A stretch of 64,000 bases of DNA from Liolophura sinensis (Eukaryota; Mollusca; Polyplacophora; Chitonida; Chitonidae): NCBI RefSeq assembly GCF_032854445.1, contig NC_088299.1, positions 8,797,608 to 8,861,607 of the forward strand, read 5' to 3'. Position numbers and translations under genes: made by a program. The notes under the pieces are model-generated. The model ran no database searches. It saw nothing but the letters and a program-made list of their open reading frames with translations, and was not told the origin of the DNA. Positions 1 through 13,230 of this stretch are shown here, one piece after another; within the stretch, counting starts at the first letter, position 1; every line of letters starts with the position of its first letter.

Positions 1-30
1 TGCGCTAACCAACTGAGCCACGGAGGCCCC
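1..30 (-). mobile_element. SINE family 1 tRNA head, cut by window edge
   Basis: The reverse complement reads ggggcctccgtggctcagtt ggttagcgca, a tRNA-like start with polymerase III box A. Confidence 0.85.
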
Positions 31-446
31 TCAATGTGAGAGAATGTGGAAGTTAAATACATATCTTCCTTTTGGAGTTTAAATGCAGAAACCGGGCGTC
101 AAACACATTTACCTTGTTTTGGGGTGTATAATGCAGGGTCCTGATAGAAAAGAATTCGACTTCTCAGGCTCTGAGTTAGGTCAATCAATGTCTGTGTGCT
201 TTGAGAAGGAAGATTTTCAAACTCAGCAGGTGCAGCACTCAACAGAGACAGTAAACTCTGCAACAGAACGATTTCAATTCAATTCAATTTTTATCAAAGA
301 AAATCACAAAACAGAAACAAACTAAAAAGCAAGAATGACCCATTGCTGCAATGGTTAATTACTAAAGAACTTGGCCCCTCATGTATCGGGTTATTAACAT
401 GCTATCCACCTATGCTGTAGCACAAGATCATAATGAATAAACATTT

Positions 447-490
447 TTTATTTATTTATTTGACTGGTGCTTTACACCATACTAAGCATT
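447..490 (-). mobile_element. SINE family 1 tail fragment
   Basis: Tail tatttatttatttgactggt followed by a degenerate gctttacaccatac. Confidence 0.65.
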
Positions 491-780
491 TTTTGATTTT
501 CAATATTGTTTTCTTCCATCTATATTGCCTTGTGGTTTCTTAATGAAAAATCACAAAAAATTAAAACTTGTTTCCTTGGGGGGTTAAAGGCAATGGACTT
601 TGATTTTCAATATAACGGATCTGACTAATAAAAATGTATGTTTAAATCCAGATCTAACGTAAGCTTGCATGCTGGCAGAAACCTCATTCAAAGAAATAAG
701 ATTATTGGAAGCATAAATGGTTTCTATGCCACCATTACTACAAGGGAGGAAACTCAGGGAGCTTCACAGATGAAGGATCA

Positions 781-1132
781 GCCCCGATGGCACAGTTGGT
801 AAAGCGTCCGCTTCGGGAGCGGTAGATCCAGGATCAATTCTGGGTCAAGTCACCCCTAAGACCTTAAAAGAGGAAGCTGTAGCTTCCTCGCTTGGCGTTC
901 AGCATGAAGGCGATAGTGCAATGACTGGTTGACCTGTATCAGTATAATGGCTCGGCTGGGGTGGCTTACTTGCTTTCCTTAAGGCATCTCAGTGAAGCAG
1001 CACTAGATAAAAGAGCGGTGGAAATCCGTCCTGTAACAAGGAGGCACATTACATGCATTCTAAGGACTCCTTCATCGTCATATGACTGAAAAATTGTTTA
1101 GGACATTAAACCCAAAGCGTTCACTCGCTCAC
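781..1132 (+). mobile_element. SINE family 2, full length
   Basis: tRNA-like head (gatggcacagttggtaaagc; box B gatcaattc) followed by a body with cttcctcgcttggcgttcag and catcgtcatatgactgaa, ending in a gttaaaccccaagc-type tail and cactc repeats. It ends 40 bp from rotatin exon 1286-1172, within the following intron. Confidence 0.88.
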
Positions 1133-1171
1133 AGAGGGTATTCCATGAACATTAGCTTGTGTGCAGCCTAC

Positions 1172-4100
1172 CTTGACTATTGCTGGTCTCTGCAGGAACG
1201 CCTCTGCAGGGAAGTCCTGGAACACAACATCACTGAGGAACTCACAGGCACTTGTCAGTAGAGCGCCATCTCGGCTCTGGAGGGAACTGGAGAGGACAAG
1301 GGGGTGTTGAATGAATAAATGATCATGGCTTAACACCAAATCAGAAGAAGACAAAGGGGGAAATCACAGGTAAATATACTGAACACTATGTTGCCTACTC
1401 TGACATCCTCTGACAAAAAGGATGATGTGATAAAACATAAAACCCTGCAAACACAGTTGTTGTATTTTGGTCAAAAATGTTATTTCGTCAGTACACTGTC
1501 CTGTACAAAAATAACATATCATACTATAGTGTTTCTGGATATGTTCCAAAAAGAAAAAAAAAAAAAAAAAAAAAAAAAGAAAAACAAAAAATTATATGTT
1601 TAATGCAATCAGGAGTTTCCCCACTCTTCCCTATTTTTCATTTGCTTGTTTCTGTCAGACAACAGTAACTCCAGCCATTGCCTGCAGAGCATTTCTTCAA
1701 CACTTCCTCTACACAAGACAGAATCCAACCCTGGAAAGAATTCCTTAGATGCACATATAGATTCTTACTGTGTTCTCTCTTTGGAGTGATTTGGAATTAT
1801 AGTATACTAATGCCTGCACAAGGAGGAGTCATTTACAGAAATCTACACCAAATGTTAACTACCATCTTTCACTTGGAGTTTAGTCAAAAATTTCTAGCTG
1901 TAAAGCTTAGCCAATCTGAGTTGCAGGTGGAGGTGATGGGAGAGAATGGACAATTTTTTTCCTGACCCGTGAAATAACTTGTGGTAAATGAACTAAAATC
2001 TCTCCAGTTGGTTACTTTTGCACAGTCTGAGTTGGAGGCAGCAAGGCATATGGGATGATTGGCCAATGTGCCACTGAGTGACAGCTCACTGATTTCAACA
2101 CTGACCAATTAGATGAATTTATTTTCACTAACCCGCCCCTTGGAATAGTGGTCATGATTGTCAAATCTCCTGCCAAATCTAGACTAGCAGACAGATATAT
2201 ACAAATTTAAATACAGCCACTTGGCCGGTGAAATGCATGTAGATTTTCTTGAGACTGCTTTTAACTTTGCTACTTAATAATTTCAGTAAATCCATGACTA
2301 ACATATTTCTGAGTTTAACACTACACATGTAATCCATTTACAAAAAAAAAAAAAAGAATTAAAAACAACTGACGAACCATCTGGTCAGATCAGGCCAGTG
2401 CTGTGATTGACGGGTCTCCTAAACTATGTTGAAATTTCAAAGACTATAACCAGAGCTGTGGGAAAGATTATAGGATTAATCATGATGTGATTACAGCTAG
2501 GTCGATCATGACCCTTCATCCATCCCCCCCCCCTCCCAAATTTCATGCAATGAATGCTATTGTTAGATCATCAGCGCCTACAATGGTAAGGTGTGATCAC
2601 AAGTTCTGATGAAACCAAACTGTGTGAAAATGAATTTTCTTACTCCAACAAGAACAAACCTGTGAAGCTGACCCTAATCCTCGTAAGTCAGAGCAACGAA
2701 GTGTTGTATTTACGTTTGTAAATTAGCTTCTAAAGAGCATACAGGTATTTATTTACTGTAGCCTAACAAATTTGTTGTTTGATCATGTTATGAAGGACCT
2801 AAAGGCTTGTCAATGCAGGCCTATTTGTTACCGCTGCACCGTCTATGGTATGACTTGCTCTTGCAGACCATACGTGAAACATGCATTCCTCTAGTACATG
2901 TGTACTATTGCTACTCATCGCTCAGTGAAGTATGAGCATGTTTATTCGCTTTGTCACATGCACGCATAACACCGCGAACACACTGACCCTACCCCACTGC
3001 TGTGACCATTTACACAGAATCACAATCAGTCACAAGCAATCATGGGATACACTTTGCAGAATAATTGGCGATTCAGTACGTTTAGATTGCATTGACTTTT
3101 ACTGTGATACTTCTTCTCATGTTGAGTCCCCTCCAAAATCTTGTACCAAAATGCATAAGGACGCATTCATCTATACAATAAAAGGTTGATATCAGCGCTT
3201 TGTATGACTGTACGCACCAATGTCCCCTGTACTACAGAGAATGATGCAAAAAAACTGTAGCATCATTCTCTTTTTGTACTTTTGCCATCATGACATGTCA
3301 CAATCACCTGCAGTGGGTGGTACAAGACTTGAATGACACCACATGTGTTTTAGACAGCTTTCAAACAGCTGACTTAGAGATGACTTACGAGTTGGTGGAC
3401 GACAAGACGTGTCTATCTGTAGATGTCAGGGGAAGCCAAGGGAATGTGGTCACCTTAAAACACAGTGGAAGTGCTGGAAAAACAATAGTTTAACAAACAA
3501 ATTTATTTGAATTTGATTTTATCCAATCGCTGTTTGAAGTCACAATGAAGACCTTTTCACCTAGACGATGGCAGTGAGTCTTCAGGGTGGAGGAAACACG
3601 AGCTGTGAGTTTGGTAAGTTGCTATTAAACAAAGTTATCATGTGTGATGTACACGCAAACATACCATACCAATGGAAGACAAACAATCTTCATACAAATG
3701 TAAAAATGTTCAAAGAGCAAAAAAAAAAAAAACAAATTATTAAAATGACAGCTTATTACAAAATTTATTTTAACAAATTTGAGAGGATAAGCAGAATAAC
3801 AAAACTAATGGCCTGTCATTATTTCAGTTCTATGCCAAAGGGGCATGTACAGATATATGCCTCCTGACTGCTGAAACATTTATGCTGAAAAAATGAATTT
3901 TACTTCTTCATTTCTTCATATGAGCACAAAGCTTAAAAATCTGCATTTCAAAGGAAGTAATTCACAAATATGTCCTTACATGGACACAGACCCCCATTAC
4001 AACTTGCGTTTTTCAGTAGGGACGATTGTAGTTCTGTGTATTTTAGGGTGTAAAGTCTTTTTTTGCTGCCAGCCTGCCGTTTTTGGTGTACAAGTGCATG

Positions 4101-7100
4101 CTTGGTATCAAAATGATGGAAATTGTCTAAGCTTTGGGCAGGTATGAGTTTTAATGGTGAAAGTTTGAAATTCTGGGCGAGAGGACACAAGGAGACAGGT
4201 GGTGATGAGGCTGCGAGTGACGTCCCCTTGGCGTTGCTAAGCACCCCTCCCAGCTGCCGGCATGTAAAGGTCCAGATTTTGACGGTCAACCTATGTCAAG
4301 ATTTTTACAGCTTCTTTCTCTCAGGCTGGGCCAGGTATGCACCAAAGCTTATTGGCCTCGGAATGTTTGGGACTGAGCTACAGCGCTAAACGTTAACATT
4401 GTCGCTTATGGAAAACTAATGGGGGTCTGTGGCCTGATCTGTCCACTTGTGCCAAAACATGTAATATGTCACTGTGTGCTCAGATTTGGCAACAGCCTGA
4501 TAATATTTGGTGGGTACATCTGCGATGTGGTTTGCATTGACATGGAACTTGATTGAGCAGTTTTAAAGCTTTTTAATTCTATATTTTCCCCACATATCCA
4601 TTTTGTCTAAAAATCGGCTAAAACGCTCTGTGGTCAAGGGTAGTACAGGAGTATAAACAGACTGGAACAAATACAGACAATGTTTCATTGTTCCTGGTTT
4701 TTAAAATGTCTCTTTTGGGGCTGACATTTGATAAATAATGCAAAATTTGAGTGCTGCGAGTGAAATTGGAGTATGTGGCTGATAGATAGGGTGGTGTGAT
4801 TAAGGATGGTCAATAAGGCCTTGCATCACATATAAGGGCCCAGCCTCACACAGGTGGATAAAAACACATCAGCAGATTAATTTACTTGGCTAGAGTAGTA
4901 GAGAGGGCCAGTGTGCATTTAATTTACAAACCAAGTCAGGTTCCTCCCATGTGTGCCACCACACACTAGGTAAATGTGCTTCAAATCATCCTGCAGGTCA
5001 CAAAACATTAAAAACAGGCATCTCTGCTGAAACACTGTCTGCTGTTTTGGGCATAGACTTGAAGTGGACAAGGTAAATTTTCCTCTTTAAACTTAAAAAT
5101 AAACCACTGTAGGCATGTAGTTTTCATTGTATGTGCATATTCATTCCTCTGACAAGTTACATGTGCACTCACACAGTATGTGTGGCGTTGGAACAAAAAT
5201 GATCAATTTCAAGTTTCTAGCATACATGTGAGTGTGATCTGTTGGAATATTGCCCTTGTGAAAATGAGTCTCTGCCCCACCAGGTGTCTGTTTTTCCACC
5301 AGAACATAGTACGCTGTTACTGCGACATCTCAAAGGAGTTTTTGTTTTAGTATGTGGCCCAGTGTGGCATCCACCTCCCTGGGCAGCTGTGATTTTTTTT
5401 ATGTTTCCAATGTCCTCACACACAAGTTAGAAATTAGACAGCTACATATGTCTTTCACATCCTAGTTTAATACCTATTGAGCTTTTGTCTTGGTTTCCCT
5501 CTTTAGATCTTGTCTCCCAAACATGGCGTCAGTGAACTTTGCCTGGTTTATGCATATATTGAACTGGGATCTACCTAGGTGAGTGGGGTCTGCTAGCCGT
5601 TCAGCTTCCTCAAAGGCCTGACCATTCGGATGCAGTCTTCCACTCCCTTGGCCGACCTAGAATCCCCGTCATTGGTCCGGTACTACACCATGACACATAC
5701 CCCTCCGGCCCCCCCACCCCCCCAACCGGGGAAACGTCACAGGTTTCTCATATATGTACGGACAGTTTGAATGTCCATTCCTCATGCCCACCCAGGAACA
5801 CCCAGTGTGGAACCTGATTACGGATGTAATTTCTCACTGATTATTTGAGGATTTCTGTGTTGTTACAGGTTAAAAGTATAGCTTTTCCCCTCTTCTTGGG
5901 TCCCTTCAACATGTCTTGGGAGGGTTGCCTTGCTGACTGTCTGAATGACCAATGTGCATGTACTGTGTGGCTTTATTTTTGTAAGTGGCAAATTCATATT
6001 TCTCCCCTCTACTTATCTCTTGTAGATGCCAGTGTCACACTTTGGTGTTTGTTATGTGGAAAGTACTAATTTAGTCTGAGGCAACAACACAGGTGGTGGG
6101 ATTCTTTTGCACTGTGAGTTGAGGTAAGCCAGCCAACCAATGGCAGCCATGGGGGAGACGGGAAAGGGGGGTAGTGTGTGTGTGTGTGGGGGGGGGGGAG
6201 TGGGTGATCTTTTAAAGGGTTTTATCATGTGAATCACTATGTAAAAGGGATACTAGTCTTTTCTTTAGCCCTATCCACGGAAACTCTGCCTATGAGCATT
6301 TCTATATCAATTTGGATGCATATGTTTACTTTGATGGTGATCAAAATGTACTTTTCTGGAATTTTGAAACTCCGCTTTGCTACCCACCTGTATCACTTTA
6401 AGTCAAATTTTGCATAAAGTTGCTAAAAGGTATGTCCTATATTTGCTAAGTGAATTGTCAGATAAATTACCTGTCTTTTGATATATATTTTGACACTTTT
6501 GGCTTTTAAGTATTTTCTTAACACTGCTGTAAACAAGAAAATCTACTTGAAAATCCATAATTTTCTAAATGTTTGTCAATGGAAAATGTAAAATACTTTG
6601 TCATTGGAATTTTTTCATTTTTCTTGCAGATATACATACCAGCTTTCCAAAACATTTGACCTGGTTAAGATATTTTGAACGGTATGTGCACTACAGAGCT
6701 TTGAACTTGGTGCTTGAGGACGGACAAACAGACACATTTCCAAGATAGGGGTACCCCAAGTTAAATTCCTCCTACTGAAAAGTTTTTGCATGTATCAAGC
6801 TGTAACTTTATGTGTGAGGTTTAGAGGTAGTAAGCATTATGTGGTGCAAAAATGATTGATTTTAAAAAAAGTTGGCTGGTGTGATAGGACACAGACCCCC
6901 ATTACAACTTGCGTTTTTCAGTAGGGACGATTGTAGTTCTGTGTATTTTAGGGTGTAAAGTCTTTTTTTGCTGCCAGCCTGCCGTTTTTGGTGTACAAGT
7001 GCATGCTTGGTATCAAAATGATGGAAATTGTCTAAGCTTTGGGCAGGTATGAGTTTTAATGGTGAAAGTTTGAAATTCTGGGCGAGAGGACACAAGGAGA

Positions 7101-10100
7101 CAGGTGGTGATGAGGCTGCGAGTGACGTCCCCTTGGCGTTGCTAAGCACCCCTCCCAGCTGCCGGCATGTAAAGGTCCAGATTTTGACGGTCAACCTATG
7201 TCAAGATTTTTACAGCTTCTTTCTCTCAGGCTGGGCCAGGTATGCACCAAAGCTTATTGGCCTCGGAATGTTTGGGACTGAGCTACAGCGCTAAACGTTA
7301 ACATTGTCGCTTATGGAAAACTAATGGGGGTCTGTGGCCACATACCAGTTATGGAATCTGTTGGAGAATGCGGGGTTTCCCTTTGCCCAGCAGGGGTGAA
7401 GTAGCCAATAGGAGCATCTTGAGACTCAGTTCCTATGTACTCAGTGTTGAGTGACAGCCCTCTTGGAGAAACATGATCTTCAGGGTACTGTACTCGTGTT
7501 TGCCGTGCTGCCTGATGGGATGGTATTCTTTGGCTAATGTGTCCATGGCTGGCTTGCACATGCTCTGTGGTTATAGGAACATCTGAAAAGAAAAAAAACA
7601 ATTAAATGATTTCCAAACAAACTTAAATCATAACAATGATTTGTACAGTGAACCTAACTCTGTACCGTGTTGATTCGTCTTTACAAACCTGCCAAATGGC
7701 CATAACATGACCTTGGGGCTATCCAGCTCTTCTATTATATCTGTGATGGTCGGTAAGTACTGTTAAAAACATGCATTGGGTAAATGTATGATCAAGGCTT
7801 ACTGAAACCCCTGAAACCATCTGCGATATTTCAACCATAAAGTTTGAAGATAAACAATGTCAGAAATTTGCCGTGAGTGAAGCTTTTTGGAAAGCTCTGA
7901 CAAACCTAAAGCGGTCTCACTTCAAAAACACAACAATTTTGTAAACTGTATCCAAACTTATTACTAGTTACATGAAGCTAAATTTGGTAGCAAGGCTACC
8001 AAGGGTTTAAAAGTGGGTTAGACACATAGATAGAAAACGACTACAGAATACTGCAATGAAGCATTTAATTATCTAAACATGGATTATACCACAAAAAAAA
8101 GGAAAAAAGAACGCGGTTTGAAAATCATGAATTTTTTTAGTTACACACACTCAGGACATCAACAAAGGAACATGCCCTTCTTGTTATTGTGCTCTTCATG
8201 TATGCAAAACTGGAGCTCGATACATGTACTACTTTTTAAGACACCACCCCTAACACTGTTTTTCCTGTTATTGGACATAAACTAAAAAGTATAGGGCTAC
8301 ATTGTAAAAAGAGCAAAGGTGACACAGTACCTTGAGAGTTACTTCCCTTATACCAACATTCTGGAGTATGATCTTCATTCACACTCTGGTTGGGTAACCT
8401 GAGTAGACACTCCATCAGTTGGTCGACCAATGGCTGGTCCCCAACGTCACAGTTCTGACGGAGTTTTGTCAAGAAGTCCAGACCACCAACATTCAACAGG
8501 ATCTCTGCAGCTCCACTGTGCTGTAGTTTGCAAATGAGAGTATGTTAGCGGGATTCTGTGGATTCACTGTGCTTATTTATGCATGTATCATACTCATTGA
8601 CGATTGTATTCAAAAAAAAATTCCGCTTCATTTGTATATCTACATATACTTGCACATGAAGACTAAAAAAAAAAAAAAAGTTACTGAGATTTCTTAATTT
8701 TCTACATCTTTTGTAAACTGCATATTTTGAATGAAAACTTCTAAAAAAGGCAAGGATATAAAACAATGTATGTACTATGTGTACTATGTACACATGTATA
8801 TAGATCTATTTCTCGATTTTTACTGTTTATACAAGTCTCTGTCTGCATCAAAGCACATATTATATCAATCACCATATATAAAATTCTTTTGTTGTGTTAT
8901 GCTGTAGTTAGTTAACTGTGGAATATTATAAAAAGAATTGTTCGGTCCTGAGTGATAAAACTTCTTGTTCATTTTTCCACACCAATATAATGAACCTTTT
9001 TCTGAAACATAAAACAGCTATCATTCACTAAACATTTAATTATATTAATTTATTCATTTGATAGGTGTTTTACATTGTACTCAATAATGTTTAATTCACA
9101 TGATGGCGGCCAGCAAAAAGGTGGGAGGAAAGCAGGCATAGCCTGCGGGAAACTTTTAATTATATGATTAAATAACAACTGGCAAATCCAATTACTTGCC
9201 CTACCTTAGCCAGTTTCAGAAGAAGCTCTAGGACTTGTGTCTGCATGGGGCATGGCTGGAAGTTGAACCATTCTAACAGGCGAATCAGCAAATGTCGTTC
9301 ATGAACCAGGTCCGCCTCACAAATCAACTTGTGATCAAGTTTGGACAGGATGTTGTTCAGCGACCTCACTCGGATCTCTTCCAGGTCATGTCCTGTAGGG
9401 TACAATATAATAAATCATATACATGAAGTATGTAATTGTGGTATAAGATAGCTTTCACATTGCATTGCCTTTATTATGTTTCATTCCACATCATCTAACA
9501 GTAGTCTTAATTACTTGTTTGACTGATGTTAAATGCAATGCTCTTAATTAACACAAATTTTTCACTGATGAACACATTTATTATTTATATTGGAAGAACA
9601 GTGTTTAATGCTGTACAAACTTTATTTCACTTATACTACAACATTCTGGTGCCTGGGTGTGTGTGTGTGTTATTGGGGGGGGGGGGGGGGGGCATATAGC
9701 AGACACTTTCACCCTGTGGACCTGCCCCACATTCCCATACCCAGGCACTTTTACCCTGTGAACTCACACACATTCTCAGCCATTGCTTATGCATTTTTGA
9801 AAAAGCTTATAAACAGAGCCGCAGTGTGACAGGACAGTAGGATTCAGGTGCCAACACAAAGTGCAGCTTTAACAACAGCTTTGGACAGGTAATTCCTTGA
9901 GAGAGACTGCTGTAGATTCTTCGCATTTGGAGGTAGGAGGGGTCACATGAGGCTGGGGGCAATTGTATTCGGAATGAAAAACAGGTGAGGCGGAACTACA
10001 GTAATGCAGAATCTTGTTTGCCTGGTGTTACATGACGTCCAGTGAACAGGTAGCAAAATTTCTCTCACTACCGCAACAACATCCACATGACGTGATGAAC

Positions 10101-10581
10101 TCTCATTTCACCCTTATGACTTGTGTACAAAGCAAGTTGTAAAGACAGCTTCAGTGGCCTAATGGTTAGAACTTTACCTTGAAGTTGTAATCTGTTCTTC
10201 ACCACTCAGGTGAATAGCTGTGTTTTTGACTAGACGATGATCAGCCATGAAGATGACATATCCAAATACTCTCAACCCACTAAATTTCGGATGTACGACA
10301 TCTGAGATGTTTATTATTAAAGGAAGATTCAATGATCTGACATCGTTCCCTCTGCTACGTGATGTAAACAGCAACATCAATTTAGCAAAACCCCTTTTCT
10401 GACTAGTGCAAACTAGTGTATAATATTCGGGTTGATGGTTGTCGTGAATCTGGCAGTGTTGGATGTTGTTGAATATTTGCGAAAAGTGGACAAGTCTTAC
10501 GACGTCTGCAAGACTCAGAAGCTTACCGAGTTTCCTAAACAAGGCACTGAAATCAACATCCTGTCTTAGATTTGATGTCAT
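1172..10581 (-). CDS. RTTN: Rotatin, N-terminal six exons (gene continues off the left edge)
   Basis: Rotatin is a very large armadillo-type protein of centrioles and ciliary basal bodies, needed for centriole elongation and left-right asymmetry. Coding exons on the minus strand are 10581-10527, 9392-9205, 8520-8331, 7582-7346, 3473-3389 and 1286-1172. All have GT-AG borders and the phases join to exactly 290 codons. The protein starts [19 protein letters not shown]. Exon 2 carries the family hallmark [20 protein letters not shown] followed by [13 protein letters not shown]; exon 3 has GLDFLTKLR; exon 5 has [18 protein letters not shown]; exon 6 has [19 protein letters not shown]. These match, in order, the N-terminus of vertebrate rotatin as I know it. 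Exon 4 is a poorly conserved linker. Vertebrate rotatin exceeds 2000 residues, so most of the gene lies to the left. Intron 4 (3474-7345) holds two identical transposon copies. The start codon is the first ATG of the exon and fits the family N-terminus. Confidence 0.93.
1554..1578. repeat. Poly-A tract
   Basis: A-run interrupted by one g, in a rotatin intron. Confidence 0.8.
3982..4434 (+). mobile_element. 453-bp inverted-repeat element (MITE), copy 1
   Basis: The ends are 18-bp inverted repeats, gg[ac]cacagacccccatta. The 453 bp appear identical to 6887-7339, and their short internal reading frames translate identically. It has no transposase and no obvious target-site duplication, so the superfamily is uncertain. 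It lies in rotatin intron 4. Confidence 0.88.
6175..6199. repeat. GT microsatellite and G-run
   Basis: gtgtgtgtgtgtgtg followed by about eleven G. Confidence 0.8.
6887..7339 (+). mobile_element. 453-bp inverted-repeat element (MITE), copy 2, beside a splice donor
   Basis: Same length and sequence as copy 1. Its right end stops at 7339; the rotatin exon-4 intron begins at 7345 on the minus strand, so only the six donor bases gtatgt separate exon and element. Confidence 0.9.
9046..9155 (-). mobile_element. SINE family 1, 3' half
   Basis: Diverged tail, ggtgttttacattgtactc, gatggcggccagc and ggtgggaggaaagcaggc. Rotatin intron. Confidence 0.8.
10149..10195 (+). mobile_element. SINE family 2 head fragment
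   Basis: cttcagtggcctaatggtta resembles the head at 59540. Rotatin intron 1. Confidence 0.5.
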
Positions 10582-10937
10582 GGTATCTATTTCGTTGTCA
10601 GGTCATTTGAAGGACAAAAATTAACCACACGTCGCCCGCTGCAACATTTTGTCTGAACTTGTTTCGAAGCAGCCGCCTTCGTGAAATTGACCTCCTGCCG
10701 CAGAAGACTTCGGTACAAGGGAGATTATCAGCTGAAAATGAATACGGACATCTTATTTGCCAGTAACATGTAGCAGTTTTCCATCAAAGAGCTTGTAAAT
10801 ACGAATGCATCACTTTAGCCACCACCATGTTCATGATAATACATACGCCAATGAATTGACTCAGAGACGGATATCAGCTTAAATTGTTATTTATTTGTTG
10901 TATGAATGATGCTAATATATAAAACACATAAATACAC

Positions 10938-11278
10938 CCACAGTTGGTAGATCGTCCGCTTCGGAAGCGGTAGATCCAGGATCAATCTGGGGTCCAGTCA
11001 CACCTAAGACTTTTAAGGAGGGAGTTGTAACTTCCTCACTTGGCGTTCAGCATGAAGGAGATGACCGGTTGAACCGTATCAGTATAATGGCTCGGGCGGG
11101 GTGCCTTACTTGCCTTCAGTAAGTCGCCTCAGTGAAGCAGCACTAGATACAAGGGCGGTGGAAATCCGTTCTGCAACAAGGAAGTACATTACATACACCC
11201 TTAGGATTCCTTCGTCGTCATATGACTGAAAAGTTGTTGAACACGGCGTTAAACCCCAAGCACTCACTCACTCACTCA
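10938..11278 (+). mobile_element. SINE family 2, nearly full length
   Basis: Close match to 781-1132: cacagttggtagatcgtccg, cttcctcacttggcgttcag, catatgactgaaaagttg, then gcgttaaaccccaagcactc and actc repeats. Confidence 0.88.
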
Positions 11279-12924
11279 AAAATACACTCAGTGTTGATCA
11301 CGGTACCGGTACACCGGTGTGAATCAGTTTAAGAATGAAATCAGGTACTGTACCTATGATGTTAATCCGTTGTTTAACATCTTGTGGTTATAAATAATCA
11401 ATACCGTTATACATATTTATACATTTTCAGACGATTGGACATAATCTTCAGGCATTTATGCAGAAAAGAGACATATCATATACGTCGTTGTCTGTGTTTT
11501 ATGTATAGGCTATATGTTGTTTTATGTTCAAGACAATTACTGTACATAATTCGCATATAACAGCGCTAAAAAGAAATCTCACACTGATAGATACAGATAT
11601 CCGCCTTTAAAGCAGTTATCTCCCATGATTTACCTCTTTATAAGGTGAGGCCGAAATAGGGTATGTTACCATGGCACTGACATCAACAAACTATGGGCTT
11701 CGTGCTCACGCCCTTCCATGTCCTCACGTGGTCTGCGCAACAATATGTAGGTACATTTATACATGACGATTTTTTCTCTTTTGTTGTGGTAGACGATTTG
11801 CCTTCCATGCTTTGTTCTGAGCTGAGCGTATTCATTAAATAGCTTTGATTTATTTTAAGGTATGATTGAAAATGGCACACTTAGTATGAATTAAAAGGAT
11901 TTTATTAAGTTACAGGCCTACAGGTAAAACTATAGTTACAGATTATTTTTGCACAAGCTCTACATATATTTAACAGTTCCACATTTTAAGGCCTCCAAAT
12001 ACAACTGACAAAATAGAACCCGTATACAATACCAGTAACAGTAATAATCGATCAATCAATCCGGAGAAAATACAGTTGCTTAGTCGAGGGTCCTTGTATA
12101 CAAAGTAGACCACAGGTTTGCTATAGCAGATACATTTATACTCAGTGTCATGTAGGGGCGTTCAATGAATTCCATTCGTTCATGCAATAAGCAGGTGGGC
12201 CATTCAAACCGGGGACAAAATTGTGATCAAAAGAAATCACTGTACGTGTAAGTCCGCACATTCCAGAAAATCATTCGAGTGTTAGTATTAATCCAATGTA
12301 AATATGTGACCGACGTATACATAGATACGCCTACAAATATGCTTGTAACATTTGGTGTAGCATTAGTCTACAGCGCGCAGGTGGCGATAATGCAGGCTTA
12401 ACCTTGTTAGGCTCAAGGATACGCTGTTTTAATGGCATCTGTCCAATCGTCACATTCACATATTGTATATAGAAGCATTGATGTCAGTGTTACTGTTCAT
12501 CTCAATGCGAGAACTGAGCACGCTTGATATCGAGTTCATAGGCCTACCTTGACTTGAGCAACATTTCTTAGGTATATGTACTTAGGTATATTGTCGTATA
12601 CGCTCTGACTGCGAGAAGAAAGCATTGAACGTGTTTGTACATTGTATATACGATCAAGAATTGTAACTGTAATTTTTTCAATACAGGTATTTATTTGCCT
12701 TGTTGTGGCACTTGGATTTTCGTTCGCGTGCAACAAACACTCTTAAACGTCTTTCGATTGCCGTTTTATTTTGCACCTTTGTAACACCGATTCTTTGATC
12801 TTTGTCGTAATTTAAATGCGTGCTAATTTCATTTTCTAACGTGTATGTGAATGTTTATACAGTTTGTTAATTCGCTGTCATGTCTGTCATATATTTAATT
12901 AATATTTAATTGGGGTTAAAATGC

Positions 12925-13105
12925 CTCCTGGTTGGGTCATAGGGAAGACTTTCAGAATGGTAGTAATTTGATACTGCCTCGCTTAGCGCTCAGCACTGAG
13001 AGATTAGAGCAAAGAAATATGACAGGTTGGGTCGGTGCATGTCAGCATAATGTGACTGTGTGGGGTATCACGTCAGGTATCTTCGCCGTGTACTCAAAAA
13101 TATGT
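12925..13105 (+). mobile_element. SINE family 2, old diverged body
   Basis: ctgcctcgcttagcgctcag, actgagagattagagcaaag, gtcagcataatg and tggggtatcacgtcaggtat match the body of the family. It ends about 100 bp before the ASB leader acceptor. Confidence 0.65.
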
Positions 13106-13230
13106 CACTTAGGCCGACATATAGCCATGAAGTACTGTCATTCATTTCTTACATAATCTTAAGTACAAACCTCATTTATGTCCTTGATTATTTCATTTAC
13201 AGAAAGCACACCGTACAGCTCTGATCAAAC

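Larger units (their letters stand above)
10582..13202. other. Intergenic region between divergent rotatin and ASB genes
   Basis: About 2.6 kb between the rotatin start codon (minus) and the first visible ASB exon (plus). It should hold both promoters and the ASB leader exon, but I see no TATA box or island I can assign. Two SINE copies are listed separately. Confidence 0.5.

Noticed and set aside
1-1171. Search for the next rotatin exon to the left of 1172
   Set aside because: No minus-strand segment with fitting phase and the expected Leu-rich armadillo sequence was found; it probably lies outside the window.
3948-4389. Frames of 88-113 codons on both strands, repeated at 6862-7294
   Set aside because: They are identical because the whole 453-bp inverted-repeat element is duplicated; no domain is recognisable.
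5522-5583. ATG with a short frame ending at a good donor (ctag|gtgagt) on the plus strand
   Set aside because: Only 19 codons, within a rotatin intron on the other strand; no following exon found.
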